64,000 bases of DNA from Panorpa germanica (Eukaryota > Arthropoda > Insecta > Mecoptera > Panorpidae): positions 15,376,001 to 15,440,000 of the forward strand of contig OY783212.1 of assembly GCA_963678705.1 (NCBI GenBank), read 5' to 3'. A program made the position numbers and the translations under genes. This document shows, piece by piece, positions 40,211 through 52,700 of the stretch (positions are counted from its first letter, which is position 1; each line of letters opens with the position of its first letter). Below the pieces are notes generated by a model, which was not told the origin of the DNA, did no database searches, and was given only the letters and a program-made list of their open reading frames with translations.

Positions 40211-43200
40211 AAAAAAGGAATTGGTACACTCCGTGGTATTTCTTTTTATAGTTATTGTAGTCAATTTCTGCAAAATATTTAACTATTTTAAAGAGAAACA
40301 TCTAAAACATCTCATATTTAGACCAAAATATCCAATTAACACGGTATAAAATATTTATACGCGCAACTATAGAGTAAATGAAACCCAAACTAATCAGACT
40401 CTGTGTTTAATTTTAATATTGTTTAGTAGTTTATGGTACAAATATCAAATTAAACAACTATCAAACTGTAGTTTATACAGTTCTCAATTTTATTTCACCC
40501 GCACCGCACCGAGCGCTTGGTTTTAAACAACAAAGCAACGAACAGTACAGTAATTATTATTACATAAACAAAAGGCTACTCGTACAATAGATAGATGTGC
40601 ATATTACCGTGACGCGAACATGTCGGATATTAACAATTTATACACTTCCTAAATTCAAACTAAATATACGAGTATGTACGAATTATTATTGGTATTTGTA
40701 TGCAAAACCAAATAAACTATATGTGTTTAATGTAATTGAAAATGCTAGTGACGACAAATTGTGTATTGCAGTAGATAACAAGATGTATTTTTGAATTTCT
40801 ATATAACCTAACTTAAAGTTTTCCGAAAAGTTAGTTAGTTAGTCAGTATATTCGCTATCGTGTATCGACATAACGAATTACAGTGACTCAAGAACCGCTA
40901 GTAAATACTCTATGTACCGGTCAATTTATTGTATTATACAAAATTACTTCATTAACTCTCATTTATTGTTTTCAGGTAGAATTATAATCAAAATTAACGC
41001 GAAGTTGTGTCAATTTTGAATATATTACTATTTACATAAAAGTTTTATGTTAATATTATTAAATATTGTGTTGTTCTTTCATAAAGAAAACGTTTATTGA
41101 TTATTTTTTATTTAGTTATTTTGTTAGATAATATGTTTACGCTTTATTTTAAACAACGCAATTATTTGATTACGTCACATCTCCTTGTATCTAACAGCCT
41201 GTCAGTCTCCTTACAAATGATGCGACCGGTAAATAATTTTTCCTTTATTTCAGTTGGACTTCATTGGTTAGTTTCAAATTGAGTTTCAAGGATTCGTAGG
41301 GATCGTATTCTGGTAATAAACTACAGTGAATAAAGTATCCAGGAGGCAGCTGATAAATTAAGCTGCTAGAAGGATGGAGCCCATGACTTAAACAGAGAAG
41401 AAAGATTATTCTGTGTTTCCGGGGTCTCCAGAAAGGAAATCTGTCAATCCCAGGTCCCAGGGCCGAGGCAGACGGAGACTGGAAGCTGGAGGATCTATTA
41501 TGCTAATTCATTTGTCTCCAAAACCTTCTCTAATCCATTGGGGAGTTCTAAATATTTGTTACGAATCTGAGAAATGTCTTTCTGGTGTCGTGGGTAACAT
41601 TGTGTCATACTTTTTAATCCAATGATAAAATTACTTTGTATTATTTTGTAAATGTACATTTTTGCGAATTCAAATATGTATGAAAATATTCAAACAAAAT
41701 TATTTACAATTTGCTTGTGGTTAAGGAGGATTAAAACATTTGGAATTAAACAACTTAGTTTCAATCGACCATGCATCGTGTTGCATTATGGGTAATGTAA
41801 GTGCACCGAACATACAGACGCTGCCAGTTGCTTTTGTGTCGATACCATAAATGCTTAAATTAATGCATGTTCCATTTAATCCTAATCCAGATTAAGTCAT
41901 GCGAGTATGTAGCAACAGAGGTTTCCATGTTAATTCAAACAGATCGTGGATTACTGGTACCATTGTATCATTGAAATCTAATATCTCAGTAAACTTAAAG
42001 ATACACTCTCCAAAGTTATATTTTGATGTATAAAGGAAAGGCAAATCATACAAGGGAGAGGTAGGAAAGGGATATAGCATCAAAGAGAAGATTTTTTGTA
42101 AATTTTAAACCCTTTAATGAATAAAATCTCGTAAAATATTATGACTTATTAAACATTGCACAAATGCCGAAACAATAATTGGGCATTTGAGGTTCTGATA
42201 AGTCAACTTTATCAATAAGGTATTTTTTAGAAATTAAAACATGGTCCACAAGTTCATGCTATATGCTATACTCAATACTACTTAATATTTATATTGCATA
42301 TAGAAAACGCAATACTAAACCAAGGCATTAAATTATTGTTCAAATTAATAATTAACTTAGAATGAAATGAAAGAACAGTTTAAACCCATTAACAGTCTGC
42401 TTTTTAAGTCACTATCTTAAGGCAAGCAACAAGAATATAGAAACTGCAATATTCTTATTCTAATCATTTGTAATCTGCAACCAATATTTTAAGTCAACTT
42501 AAAGACCTGAGTCGAAAGCTTTGTGAATATTTAATGAAGCAAGTATGAGCATGTTCTTATTGTGCTTATACACACAGTGTACTTTGTACTTAAAAACCTT
42601 TTACAAGATCTAATGCTAATAACATCTTCGTTTATATAATAATTTACACAAATAATTAACAGGATTTCTCTCCATGCAGTCTCCAGTCTCCACTTTCTAC
42701 TGTCTAGCATCTAGCTTTACTTCTTACCTTTGTTTTAAACCTACAACCAAAACACCCTCACCCACCTCAAACTCGTATTTCTACCCTCATCCCTTTTTTA
42801 CACAATCCTTGCTCAGTATCTATATACACATGACTTTAATTTTATGGAAGGTACACAGATGGGGTTGTCGTAGCACTAATTAGCATGAAAATCAATTAGT
42901 ACACTCGGGAAAAATACATTCAAAGTTTTAATGAAAATTATTTAACACGTGTAGTATACATTCAAGTTTTACAATTAGTGTTCAGAATAACATATTTAAT
43001 AACAAACAGTAATTAGTAGTGTTTTTGAATAACAAGGTTACGCGGTTGTAACGCAATTAATGAGAAAATTATATCGTGTTTTAGTATTTCAGTATTAAAT
43101 AAGTTATACGAATTAACTTAATTTAAAGTCGTGAATATCGTCATTTACAATTTGAATATTTAATTTACAGAATTTGATTTCAATGTAATAAAAAAATATA

Positions 43201-46200
43201 AAGCAAGGAGTTCTATCAAGTGTTACGTGTCTCTTTAAGTTAGAGATAATTCATCAAAAAAGGGTTGTTTTTCACATCCATTAAAATTGTATTATTTATA
43301 CAATATTAGTAGTAGTCCTAAATGGAAAAACACTGGAAGAGTTTTGTAACACAATTACGCGGACATCCGAGAAATTCCCTGAACTATAGTCCGCCGCCAT
43401 CGATTCCCTTTTCGAGGCAACGCAAAATGTTCAAGCTACAACGTTTTAATCGTGGCGCCCTCTGTCAGGGACTATGTAGGTAAACGAGAAAGAGGGAAGT
43501 CAGTGCTTAATTATTCACTTCACTGAACCTGCATATTAGAAGAATGTAAGGAGCGTAATACTTTTGTAAAGGCGTTATAAACTACGTCTTAATTACCATA
43601 GCTTAAATTTCTATTATAATTACAACGGAAGTGTTTGCAAACAATGCGAGGTACAGTGCCTACTGCCCGCTAGACAAAGTTATGTATGTTTTATATAAAC
43701 TACTATTAAAGTCTAAGTAAAAGTTAAATGTGAAATTTACTTCTTAGGTAGTTAGAAGGCAAATATTGTCAAAGTTTTGGTTCAGAAATTATTCAGTCTT
43801 GAAACAAGTAACCAGTCAAGGTTTAGTTAATTTTGTAAATGACCTGCAAGTATTTCGAACCCTAGAATGGGGCCTACGCTTAAGGAGACAACGGATTTTT
43901 CAAATTAGTATTAGCATGAAATTTGTGGAAGGCAAAAAACTGAGATTTCTACACTACACTGGAATTAGGGGTAATTATTGAGAAGGCCCCAGTAAACCTT
44001 ACAAGAACAGCTCCAAATCAACTGAATTATTATTATACAATATGAATTATTTAAGAAATTATTTTGTATAATAAATGAACAAAGATCGGTACATAAAAAA
44101 AGACTATAATTATTAAAAAGGGCAGCAATTTTAAATTTTGTCTCGTTTCGAAAAAAACTAAAATCCCGGACTGACTACTAGTAGATATAATCTTACATGT
44201 TGACTTGTAAATGTTGATAAATCTAACATGAAACTTCCAAAAAGTAGAGAGAAAGAAAAAGACATTAGGAATTATCATTAATTAGCCTTAATTGCTAAAA
44301 GTTAAGTTTTATAATGAATCATTCGTTATCGTAATATCCAAGTCAAATGCAAGCATAACAGTGGTAGTATCCATTTTTACCATATGTTATATTTTATTTA
44401 TGATATCTTCTAGTTGTCTTCATCTAATTTTCCAGAACGTTCTGACTCCGGTTCACTTCGCATTAAATCTCAGCCGAGTTCTTTAATTCTTCTAATAGCT
44501 GTATTATAAATCTCCTATAAGTTTTTCGTGGGTCCTCGTTAAATGAATTGGTTTCATTTCTCTTAACGGCTCACTCGTTGCGTCGTTGCGTCGTTCAGTA
44601 CGGCCAGAGACCCAGAAAGGGAAACACCGTCCTATTTGGGAGTTCCAGTTATCCCCATTTTAATTATTTGTATTTTGAAACGTTTCTACGTTGAATCCAG
44701 ATTCAACACCCGACACCCGACACCCGACGTTCGACGTTCGACAATAACATCACATCGCAGCCTGTTAAAAGTTTGGCTACTTCTAGAGTTTCGAGAGTTT
44801 TCTGAATGCTTTTCTCATTCTCCGGATCCTGTTTGCTGTAATTATAGCTTCTGTCAGCTGTTTTCTTCGTCTTGGAGCAGCTTACGTTCTGTTCGGACTA
44901 ACGGAAAACTACTGGACGTTATTATGTTGTAGATTGAATGAACGGTCTATTCTTTATTTCTTTTGTTTGTTGAATGTTGCCATATTGTTTTATTATATTT
45001 ATTTTTCTTTAATGAGATCTTTAGATCTTTCATCATTAGTTTTACTTTGTGAGGTGTATGTACTCGTACCATTACTTTTCTTTTATTGAAAGAAATAAAA
45101 AGTAAAAATATTTTACTTAGGAAGCAGTGATGGCCAAAGGTTGATTACCTACAGTATTTTTATAATATAAATAATTATTTTGATAATGTTGCACCGTTGC
45201 TTGTCCATGCCCGGTATGTACTTTAAATTGATATAAACGATCCGATACGATACGATCCGACTTGACCCGACACGCCGTCACTGCACATCAGTTTAATCTA
45301 GTTGGCAGCTGTTTAGCTATTATTTGTATACAACTCCGACATCCAGGTTTGAAACAGCTTCATTTCTCGAAAAGCTTTTCATACTCTACCAGTCTGTACA
45401 GTCTATATTATTCAAGTATGGTACACAGCTTTAGTTTAGTTTATTCAGAATGTAACAAAGAATTTCAGGCACATTGATAAACTGAAAGCTCAATTATTTA
45501 CTTGTATTGTAGCTTAATCAAAACTCAAATGAGAACTCATTATTTCTTTGTTGGAAGTTGTAGAGGCAAAAGTTTTCTTGTGTAATTAAAATAACTTCGA
45601 TCATATATTTCACAAAACAAACCTGAAAGATTATTATTATTTACATAAACTTAAATAAAGTTGAAGAAATTCAGAGTTGGAATACAATTCCATTATTATT
45701 GTTAGCTATATAATTAAAATAAGGTTCTTGAATTACCAGATGTTATATTATACCTCGATACGTTTCTGAAATAAATTGTAGCATTTATTAAATTCATTTA
45801 TTGAAGTACACCAGCTGTACATTCAGCAGATTTGAACATCGAAAGGTTGTGAGGAAAACGAAAATTTTGCATCAAATTTGCATCTTTGATAAAATCATTT
45901 TTTAACAATATAGAAAATTTGATGTTTTAAAATACAATACCCTCTGAATGTAAAATGTGATTATTAAATTAAAAGCATGTAACATTTTACCTAAATGAAA
46001 CACTTAATTAATAATGTAAGTGAATTGATTAAAAATTTTCCTGCAATTATTCTAAAATTAAAAAAAGTGAAAAACCTTTTTTAAAACTCTAATAAGTCTT
46101 AAAAAGGTAATAAGAACTCCAACGTATTACAAGAGAATCAAATTAGTAAATAGTTTCTTTTAAAAAATAATTGGCACAAATTTTGAATATTGTAATAATG

Positions 46201-48633
46201 TTTCATAACTTAACTTTAGCCGATTTTTCAAAGCACAATTTCTAAAAAAGTTATTTTTATTATTAGCCATGTTTACATAAATTGCACAACTTGTCCCATG
46301 CCTTAGAGAATAAGTCTTCTGAAAAATGATCTAATGTTGAGAAAGTTACAATATAAGGGGCTTTACTTACTTGTAAGACAGTTTATAGCGCATTTAATAA
46401 TAATAACACCAGAGCATTAATAACCCTCAATGAATAATCAATTGTTATTATCACTGTTATCAAACGGCTATCGAGCGTACCCAAAAACCAATACATGCAC
46501 AATAAATGAACTACTTTAGATGGATTAACAACCGCCTAAGTTTAACGCTTTACACAAAGCCAGTTGGTTCCTACTTCCCGAAGTCCGAAGCCCGAGCACA
46601 GCAAACCTACTTAGCGCCGTTTGTTATTCTGTATACCGGGTAAGCAGAACGTCTTACAGAATCCAGACCAACATCGTTTCAAGGGCCCAGTAAACCAACA
46701 CGGACCAAGATGGTACCATGGGTGGGCTGGGATGGGGGGTGGTAATGAAGATATATTTAGAGGCTGACTGTTACTTAAGGGTAGTATTAAACTATTACCA
46801 ATTAACCCTATGGACCCAGAGAGTGATTTAATCCTTTAATTAGTTTTGGATCCATATAACAGTTATATACAAACAAAAAAAGAAACTAACTAAAATAAAA
46901 AATCGTTATCCTTAATTAAAATCCTTAATGGTTATTACAAATGAAACATTTATATAAGCTTTACTATATAAGAAGTAACAGTTGAAGCAAAGCTGTCTAC
47001 TTCAAAGTCAACGGGGTTATTTCGAATACTTTAGGAGATCCTTTAAGGATAAAGGATTTGTTTATATGTAACCTACATTAAACATTATTGTTTTCGTTGT
47101 TTACTTAATGGAAAGTCAAAAGCATTACTGTAAAATAAAACGTTAAAACTTATAAATCTTAAGATATAAGATTTAATAATTAGTGCCTAATTGAGTTTTA
47201 GTTTTAATAGAAGTTTAACTGAAGAACTTGTTTTCTATAAGCAACGTTGCAATTAAAAGTTTAATAGGAAAACTTTAAATAGTAAAAATTTATTTGTTTG
47301 AGAATATTACTGCACAAGTAACGACGACTTTTTAACCATAATACTACGTTTAGTTTTACTATTTACTAGCATAAAAACTGACTAACCTGGCGAGAACGAT
47401 TATGTTGTTTAAATTTGATTCCCGGACGAGCGATATAGTTTTTGAGTTTGGTTGTTAAATATAATTATATATTTATTACCACACAACACCATGAAAACTA
47501 CTGAGATAGATAAGATGTGATATGAACGACGTTTAATAAAAATATTTATATGGCAGATATAAAAGAGACAATTGATCCGTTTTGGTAACATGTTAAGCTT
47601 ACTATACAACCATTTAAAACACAAATTAATCAAGGTGAAATTCACAAGAATAATTAAATCAATCAAATAGATATAAAAAATATATGTTATATAGGATAAA
47701 TGATCATTGTAATTACAATATCCTAAAAATAAAATTTTTAAAAATATGTATGATAAAAAAATGTTATACAAAAGTAGATTCCGTCAAATATTACAAAAGT
47801 AGTACATTAAATAGTGCATGAGGCAACTTTTTGAGCTTAGTGTGTACATTCTGTTATTCATGAGGTAAACTTATAAAGAATAAAATGCAAGTCATTTTCT
47901 GAAAAACAAACTCAATTGAATATTCCCAACAAAGTTTACTAAAACATTAACAGTGTCAAAGTAGATAGTAAACCAATTTTCTATAATTTATGTTCATTTT
48001 ATTAGATAAAGAATATCAAATTTACAATTTTTGAATAATAAAAACTTTTTTACGGTCTGCTTTAAAAATTAGAAGCGGAATTCATCTATAGAATATCTTT
48101 GGTTACATATTATAAAAATAACAGAGTGCCACCCGATTGTGGTTATCCCCCTCCCCCCTCTCTTCACCTATTCAATAGTACACCACCTATTTCCCGGTAA
48201 ACAAAGAGCAACGAGTTTCTATTTGGCTAGTTGATTACCCCATGTAGAAGTTGTGTCGACGGCCGTGGCGCGGCGTCAGATGAACGAGGTAACTAGCCAC
48301 TAGTCACTAAGCCAACTAGCCGACTTGCACATATACATGGACAAGCAACAATGTCTGCAGATGCAATACATACACGTCCGCACATACATTGTAAACTTTA
48401 TGTATTTAATTACAAAAAAAAAAAAAAAAAAGAAAAAAAATCGATGAGTTTTTAACTTTAATTAAAAGTTTTATTTTACAATGATTTTATTCTTGTAATT
48501 AAAACTAAATCTAATTGAAGTGGAACTCGCGTGATTAGAAGATGAACATTTCTAATATCGGATGTATAGAGAACATAACCATAACCAAATATGTAACCAT
48601 TCTTCCAATAAACTGTAGAAACCCAAAGTAAAC
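40211..48633. other. AT-rich non-coding sequence with GC-richer islands
   Basis: No supported gene. Islands of higher GC lie near 41,410-41,480, 43,370-43,500, 44,560-44,760 (with CACCCGA and CGTTCGA short repeats), 45,235-45,290 (CGATCCGATACGATACGATC), 46,570-46,745 and 48,130-48,330. None contains a recognisable exon. A near-pure A run sits at about 48,413-48,439. Confidence 0.45.
43453..43470 (-). promoter_or_regulatory. CTCF-like motif
   Basis: The minus strand reads CCCTGACAGAGGGCGCCA, containing the AGAGGGCGC core of CTCF sites. It lies in a GC-richer patch with an imperfect inverted partner near 43,376-43,405 (TCCCTGAAC and CGCCGCCATCGAT). Motif match only. Confidence 0.35.
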
Positions 48634-48684
48634 GTGTGAAACAAAATACAAGCTACTTAAACTTCATATAAACATTTAAAATCG
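48634..48684. repeat. 51-bp direct repeat, left copy
   Basis: The segment starting GTGTGAAACAAAATACAAGC is repeated with one mismatch at 49,220-49,270. The two copies bracket the MITE at 48,697-49,214. Confidence 0.9.
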
Positions 48685-48696
48685 AAACATAGTGTA

Positions 48697-49214
48697 AAGT
48701 ATCATTCCTACTCACTGATTTAATGTAATTTTGTATTTTGTATTTAATTTAAATTGTTTAGTATACTGCAATAAGCGTAGTCATTCACAGTAGCACTTTT
48801 AATTTAATTTATTTTTTAAGTTTTCTTAGTTTTTTTAGAACCTTACAAGGTCCAATGTTTTGAATTAAAATTATTAAATTAGGAAAAACTATATTATATT
48901 ATAATCTTCAAAATGTGACAATCTGTCAAAATGCAGTAGATTTTATATTTAAAATAAGTTTAGTAGCAGTTTGTCAAAAATAAAAACAATTTCTATTACT
49001 AATTGTTATTAAAAACAGTACTTTTAATTACTTCACCTTCAATTTTGTCCAACTGTCGAAGTGTCAAAATTTATATTACTAACGACGCATGCCAACTAAA
49101 TTAACCAAACACAAATGTGACTAAGAATGCCTATTCAGAAAACCTTAAATCTAGATTAAAATATTAAATAAAAACAGTAAATTAAATATCAAAACATTGA
49201 GTGGGAATGAGGCT
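48697..49214. mobile_element. TA-target MITE family member
   Basis: Left end after TA reads AAGTATCATTCCTACTCACTG; right end on the other strand, after TA, reads AGCCTCATTCCCACTCAATG. It shares the TCATTCCYACYYACTG terminus and ACGACGCATGC-like interior with the family members at 33.4-38.6 kb. No transposase ORF. Confidence 0.55.
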
Positions 49215-49219
49215 TAAAA

Positions 49220-49270
49220 GTGTGAAACAAAATACAAGCTACTTTAACTTCATATAAACATTTAAAATCG
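49220..49270. repeat. 51-bp direct repeat, right copy
   Basis: It matches 48,634-48,684 in the same orientation with a single A/T mismatch. A duplication of this length is not a transposon target site duplication. Confidence 0.9.
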
Positions 49271-51233
49271 GAAGTGTTGATGCAACATTAATTTATAATC
49301 AGTTTATAATTTTAATGAACATATTAAGACGTCTAAGAATATTCTGGAAACTGAAACGACAAGCTAAATGCAGATTGTAGTTGTAGCAGAAACTAGTGTA
49401 ATCCTCTTTATTATATTAAGGGAACGCACTAATTGAATCGTACAGTTGCCTATTAAGCAGCACATTTTGCATACCATTTGCACGTGCCTTAACATTAACG
49501 CATGAGATTGGTTATGGTGGCTGGAGATTGGCGGTCCTTTGTGCCACATTTAATATACTAATTGGTTTAAATTATTAGTGGATGCCTAATATTAGTCGAA
49601 TATGTTATTTGCAATATATACGTCATATTACATATTTTAAATCTGAAATTTTAAATATATTTACCGATATGAACAATTTAGATTTTTTATTAAATTTATT
49701 TTATTAACATTAACGATCTGTGAAAAATTTTAATAGTAAAATTAATATTAGTAGTAAAATTGTTAATTAAATTTTAGTAGTAGGTGAGAAATAGAAATAG
49801 CTGTAAGAATGATTACGACTGGTTGGAGGTAAAGCAGCAAAAAAGAATGGTAAGGATTTAATTAATGTTAAAAGAGTTGTGTCATGTGTACTTGTTTGGT
49901 AAATTAGCTTTAAATTAATTAATTTTAATTCTATTTAGGAATGAAGGATAACATTGGGGTTTTATAACATTTGTAATTAGAAATGTTGATTGTTTAATTA
50001 ATTAATTACTTAGGAAACTTAAAAGGTCTAAAAACGGTTGAAAATTAGTGTTAGGTACAAAAGTATTAACTATAACAAACACTGCAAATAAAAATATTGT
50101 GGAAAATTACCTAACCTAAAAGTCACCGCAGTATATATGTTTGTATTTACGTGTGAGAAATATGCTAATTATAATATAAACTAACCTTTCTAATTAACAG
50201 ATGTAGTGTAATCCAAATTCACTAACACTAACACATTGTTCAAAAGTCAAAAATATTCTTAGAATAAAAAACACTACACGAATACACAGACGCGACGTCC
50301 GTCCACTTACAAACGCGAAGCACTACTAAGTATTATTTTCAAATGTTTCTTTATTATACAAATTATTGAACAAGTTTCAACATGTCTCAAATTTAGCAGT
50401 CATTACCCCCACCCTCTCACCGATCTAATAAACGCAGTGAATATGGCACCAATCAGCGTTTAGCAAATTATTGTGTTTATATTTAGTTGTTTACATTTAG
50501 TGCGTGCACCTGCAAGTTTAGTTTTTCGAATATGTACACCGGCATAATGACTTTTATAACCATTTATTTAAATTAAAATATATACAAACAAATGAAATAA
50601 AGCATACATATGGAAACAACATTTTTGTGTATAACTTTTCAGTTATATTATTCACTCACTCTATTCTAAATGTACAAACAATCCAAATAGCTTCATGAAA
50701 TTAGTACACTCATTACAACAAACATGAACCCTATATTATTTTGGATGTTTTACTTTTGTAAGTCGTATCTTATTATATTTTAGTATAAAGGTAAAACCTT
50801 TCTTATCATTTATGTTGAGATAAAAACACAGTCAAACCAGAATATAGTACACTCATTACAACAAAGACATATTTTATACTATCGTTGCAGTAAAATGTTT
50901 TTATAGAGTAAGTGTAGAATATTTAAAGTTTTATGTAAGTACTATAAAATTAAGTAAGCAAATAGTGAATTATGCGAATGTACATTTTAAAATGTTTATC
51001 TTTTGTAAAATTATAAAATTAACGCAGATGTCAATGTTTTAAAAACAAACTTTGATTTATGTATTCAATTATCTCTAATTTTAATACAAAATTATTGTTG
51101 TGTTTAAAATTAACAAAAATAAGTAAAAATATGTTAACAGGGTTCAATGACCTAACAACTATAGAAATTTAAGTGGTATTGCAATTTCTGTAATCATGGA
51201 ATATTAGAATACAGTACTATTAATATTACCATT

Positions 51234-51235
<2 letters not shown>
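49271..51235. other. AT-rich non-coding sequence
   Basis: No supported gene. The string ACACTCATTACAACAAA occurs at about 50,706 and 50,851, with a relative near 10,518. Confidence 0.5.

Positions 51236-51291
<56 letters not shown>
51236..51291. repeat. (TA)28 microsatellite
   Basis: An uninterrupted TA tract directly abutting the presumed left terminus of the virus-like element. If the element duplicated 6 bp on integration, the copy here would be TATATA and indistinguishable from the tract. Confidence 0.95.
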
Positions 51292-51293
<2 letters not shown>

Positions 51294-51480
51294 TAGTATA
51301 TAAAAGAGGGGACCTAACCCAAACTCAGATTTGATTGATTTGACACCTAAAATTTACCAAATTGTTATATATAACCAAATATTTTGAAAATATTAAATAT
51401 TTATAAAAAATTGCAAAAATTGTTATATATAACCAAATATTTTAAAAATATTAAATATTTTTTAAAAATTACAATAATTA
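51292..51480. repeat. Probable left terminal inverted repeat
   Basis: The sequence starts AGTAGTATATAAAAGAGGGG right after the TA tract; Polinton ends characteristically start with AG. At 51,361-51,418 and 51,419-51,478 a 58-bp AT-rich unit (starting ATTGTTATATATAACCAAAT) is tandemly duplicated. TATAAAAG could also serve as a TATA box. The matching right end is outside the window, so the assignment rests on position and the AG start. Confidence 0.5.
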
Positions 51481-51592
51481 ATAACATTTATCAAAATATT
51501 GACATATATTTAGACTTCTAGAGAGTCTGCATTATAGTGCTCCAAAAGTGATAATATATCATGTTTTACCATATTCACAAAATACTGAATAA

Positions 51593-51611
51593 TTTTTTTT
51601 CTATTAAATGG
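51593..51611 (+). promoter_or_regulatory. TAAATGG start-site motif
   Basis: A T8 run followed by CTATTAAATGG ends in the start codon of the zinc-binding protein gene. It resembles the motif at the starts of the three opposite-strand virion genes. Confidence 0.45.
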
Positions 51612-51934
51612 AAAATAGAAAATGCTCAACATGTAAACAAACCTTATCTTTGGATAATTTTTATTCAAATAAAAGTAAAAAAGATAATTTAAGTAATATA
51701 TGTAAAAATTGTGATTTAAATTATAAAAAACAAACTATTTTTTGTGAATGTGGTAAAATAATTTCAAAATATTTTCATAAAAAACATTTAAAGACAAATT
51801 ATCATCGATTAAGACTTAATAAAGCTAGAAAATGTTCATCTTGTCAAATTGAAAAACCATATGAAGAATTTAATAAAAATCAAAGTGATGCATTAGGATA
51901 TTCTTATACTTGTAAAGAATGTGTTAAAAATTAA
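51608..51934 (+). CDS. Small zinc-binding viral protein
   Basis: A 108-residue protein of unknown function, the only substantial gene reading away from the presumed left end. Three zinc-type modules are visible: C6-x2-C9 with C32-x2-C35; C46-x-C48 with H60 and H66 (plus H57); and C76-x2-C79 with C102-x2-C105. The outer two have the same internal layout (CxxC, a phenylalanine at 18 or 88, then CxxC), suggesting duplication around a central CxC/His finger. Such CxxC...F...CxxC modules are common in phage and large DNA virus proteins of unknown role. Its lone opposite orientation next to the terminus hints at an early or regulatory role; that is inference. Confidence 0.8.
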   Translation: MENRKCSTCKQTLSLDNFYSNKSKKDNLSNICKNCDLNYKKQTIFCECGKIISKYFHKKHLKTNYHRLRLNKARKCSSCQIEKPYEEFNKNQSDALGYSYTCKECVKN

Positions 51935-52700
51935 TTTAAAAAAAGAGCAAAAGTATCTTATGTTACTTACTAATCAATTATTTATACACAAATCTGTCTT
52001 CACAGTATTACGAAGGAGATTCAATGTATTTACTCAAACTCTTTCACGAACATACTATCCAGTTTATTAGAATTCGTTCTATTGAGTTTACGCCATCACG
52101 ACATTTACATCTTTTTACAGACGTCGAGTCTTTAATTCGGCTTTGTAATACTCCTTTGGAGCACTGCTAAGCAGATACAATGAATCATCTCCTTCAGAAC
52201 ACAACAAATCAGATTTTTACATATAAATAATAAGAGTAGAAATCAATATCATAAGATACTTTTGAGATTTAATACGACCAGTCTACCAATGATACTGACT
52301 TTGATCTGCACTAATATAAGATGTGCACCTCTTATAAAACGCATGCTCAAAACCATAATATCATAGTTATCCCAACATATGAAAAATTAAAACTTGTATA
52401 TATAGTCCACAATTACAGTGTACAATACTACTGAGAGCTAAGACGTGAATCATTCCATACAAATGAGATTTCGTTAATTAGTGTCACCATCTATTATTAA
52501 TTATTATATGCAAAACTCTGAAAGAGAAATAAAAAAAAAGATTTGTCACATGTGGGATTCGAACGCATGCTCAACATATTAATTAAGTTCAAAACTATTT
52601 TGTAGTACGAGTTTCTTTAATAAAATTTTTAGCTGTTCTAAAATTGTCATATTTGGACAGGGTATATCAAACATTGATAAGTCTTTTTTACCTGATCTAA
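51935..52700. other. Spacer between convergent viral genes
   Basis: About 770 bp between the two convergent gene sets. A plus-strand frame is open from about 51,940 to 52,170, with an ATG at 52,024 giving 48 codons (starts MYLLKLFHEHTIQF). I recognise no domain. Copies of the GC-rich palindromic repeat lie at 52,151-52,163 and 52,187-52,199. The remainder may carry transcription ends. Confidence 0.4.

Noticed and set aside
52540..52600. tRNA-like B box (GTTCGAATCCCAC) on the minus strand followed by T-run
   Set aside because: No matching A box, and the T-stem does not pair; at most a tRNA-derived scrap.
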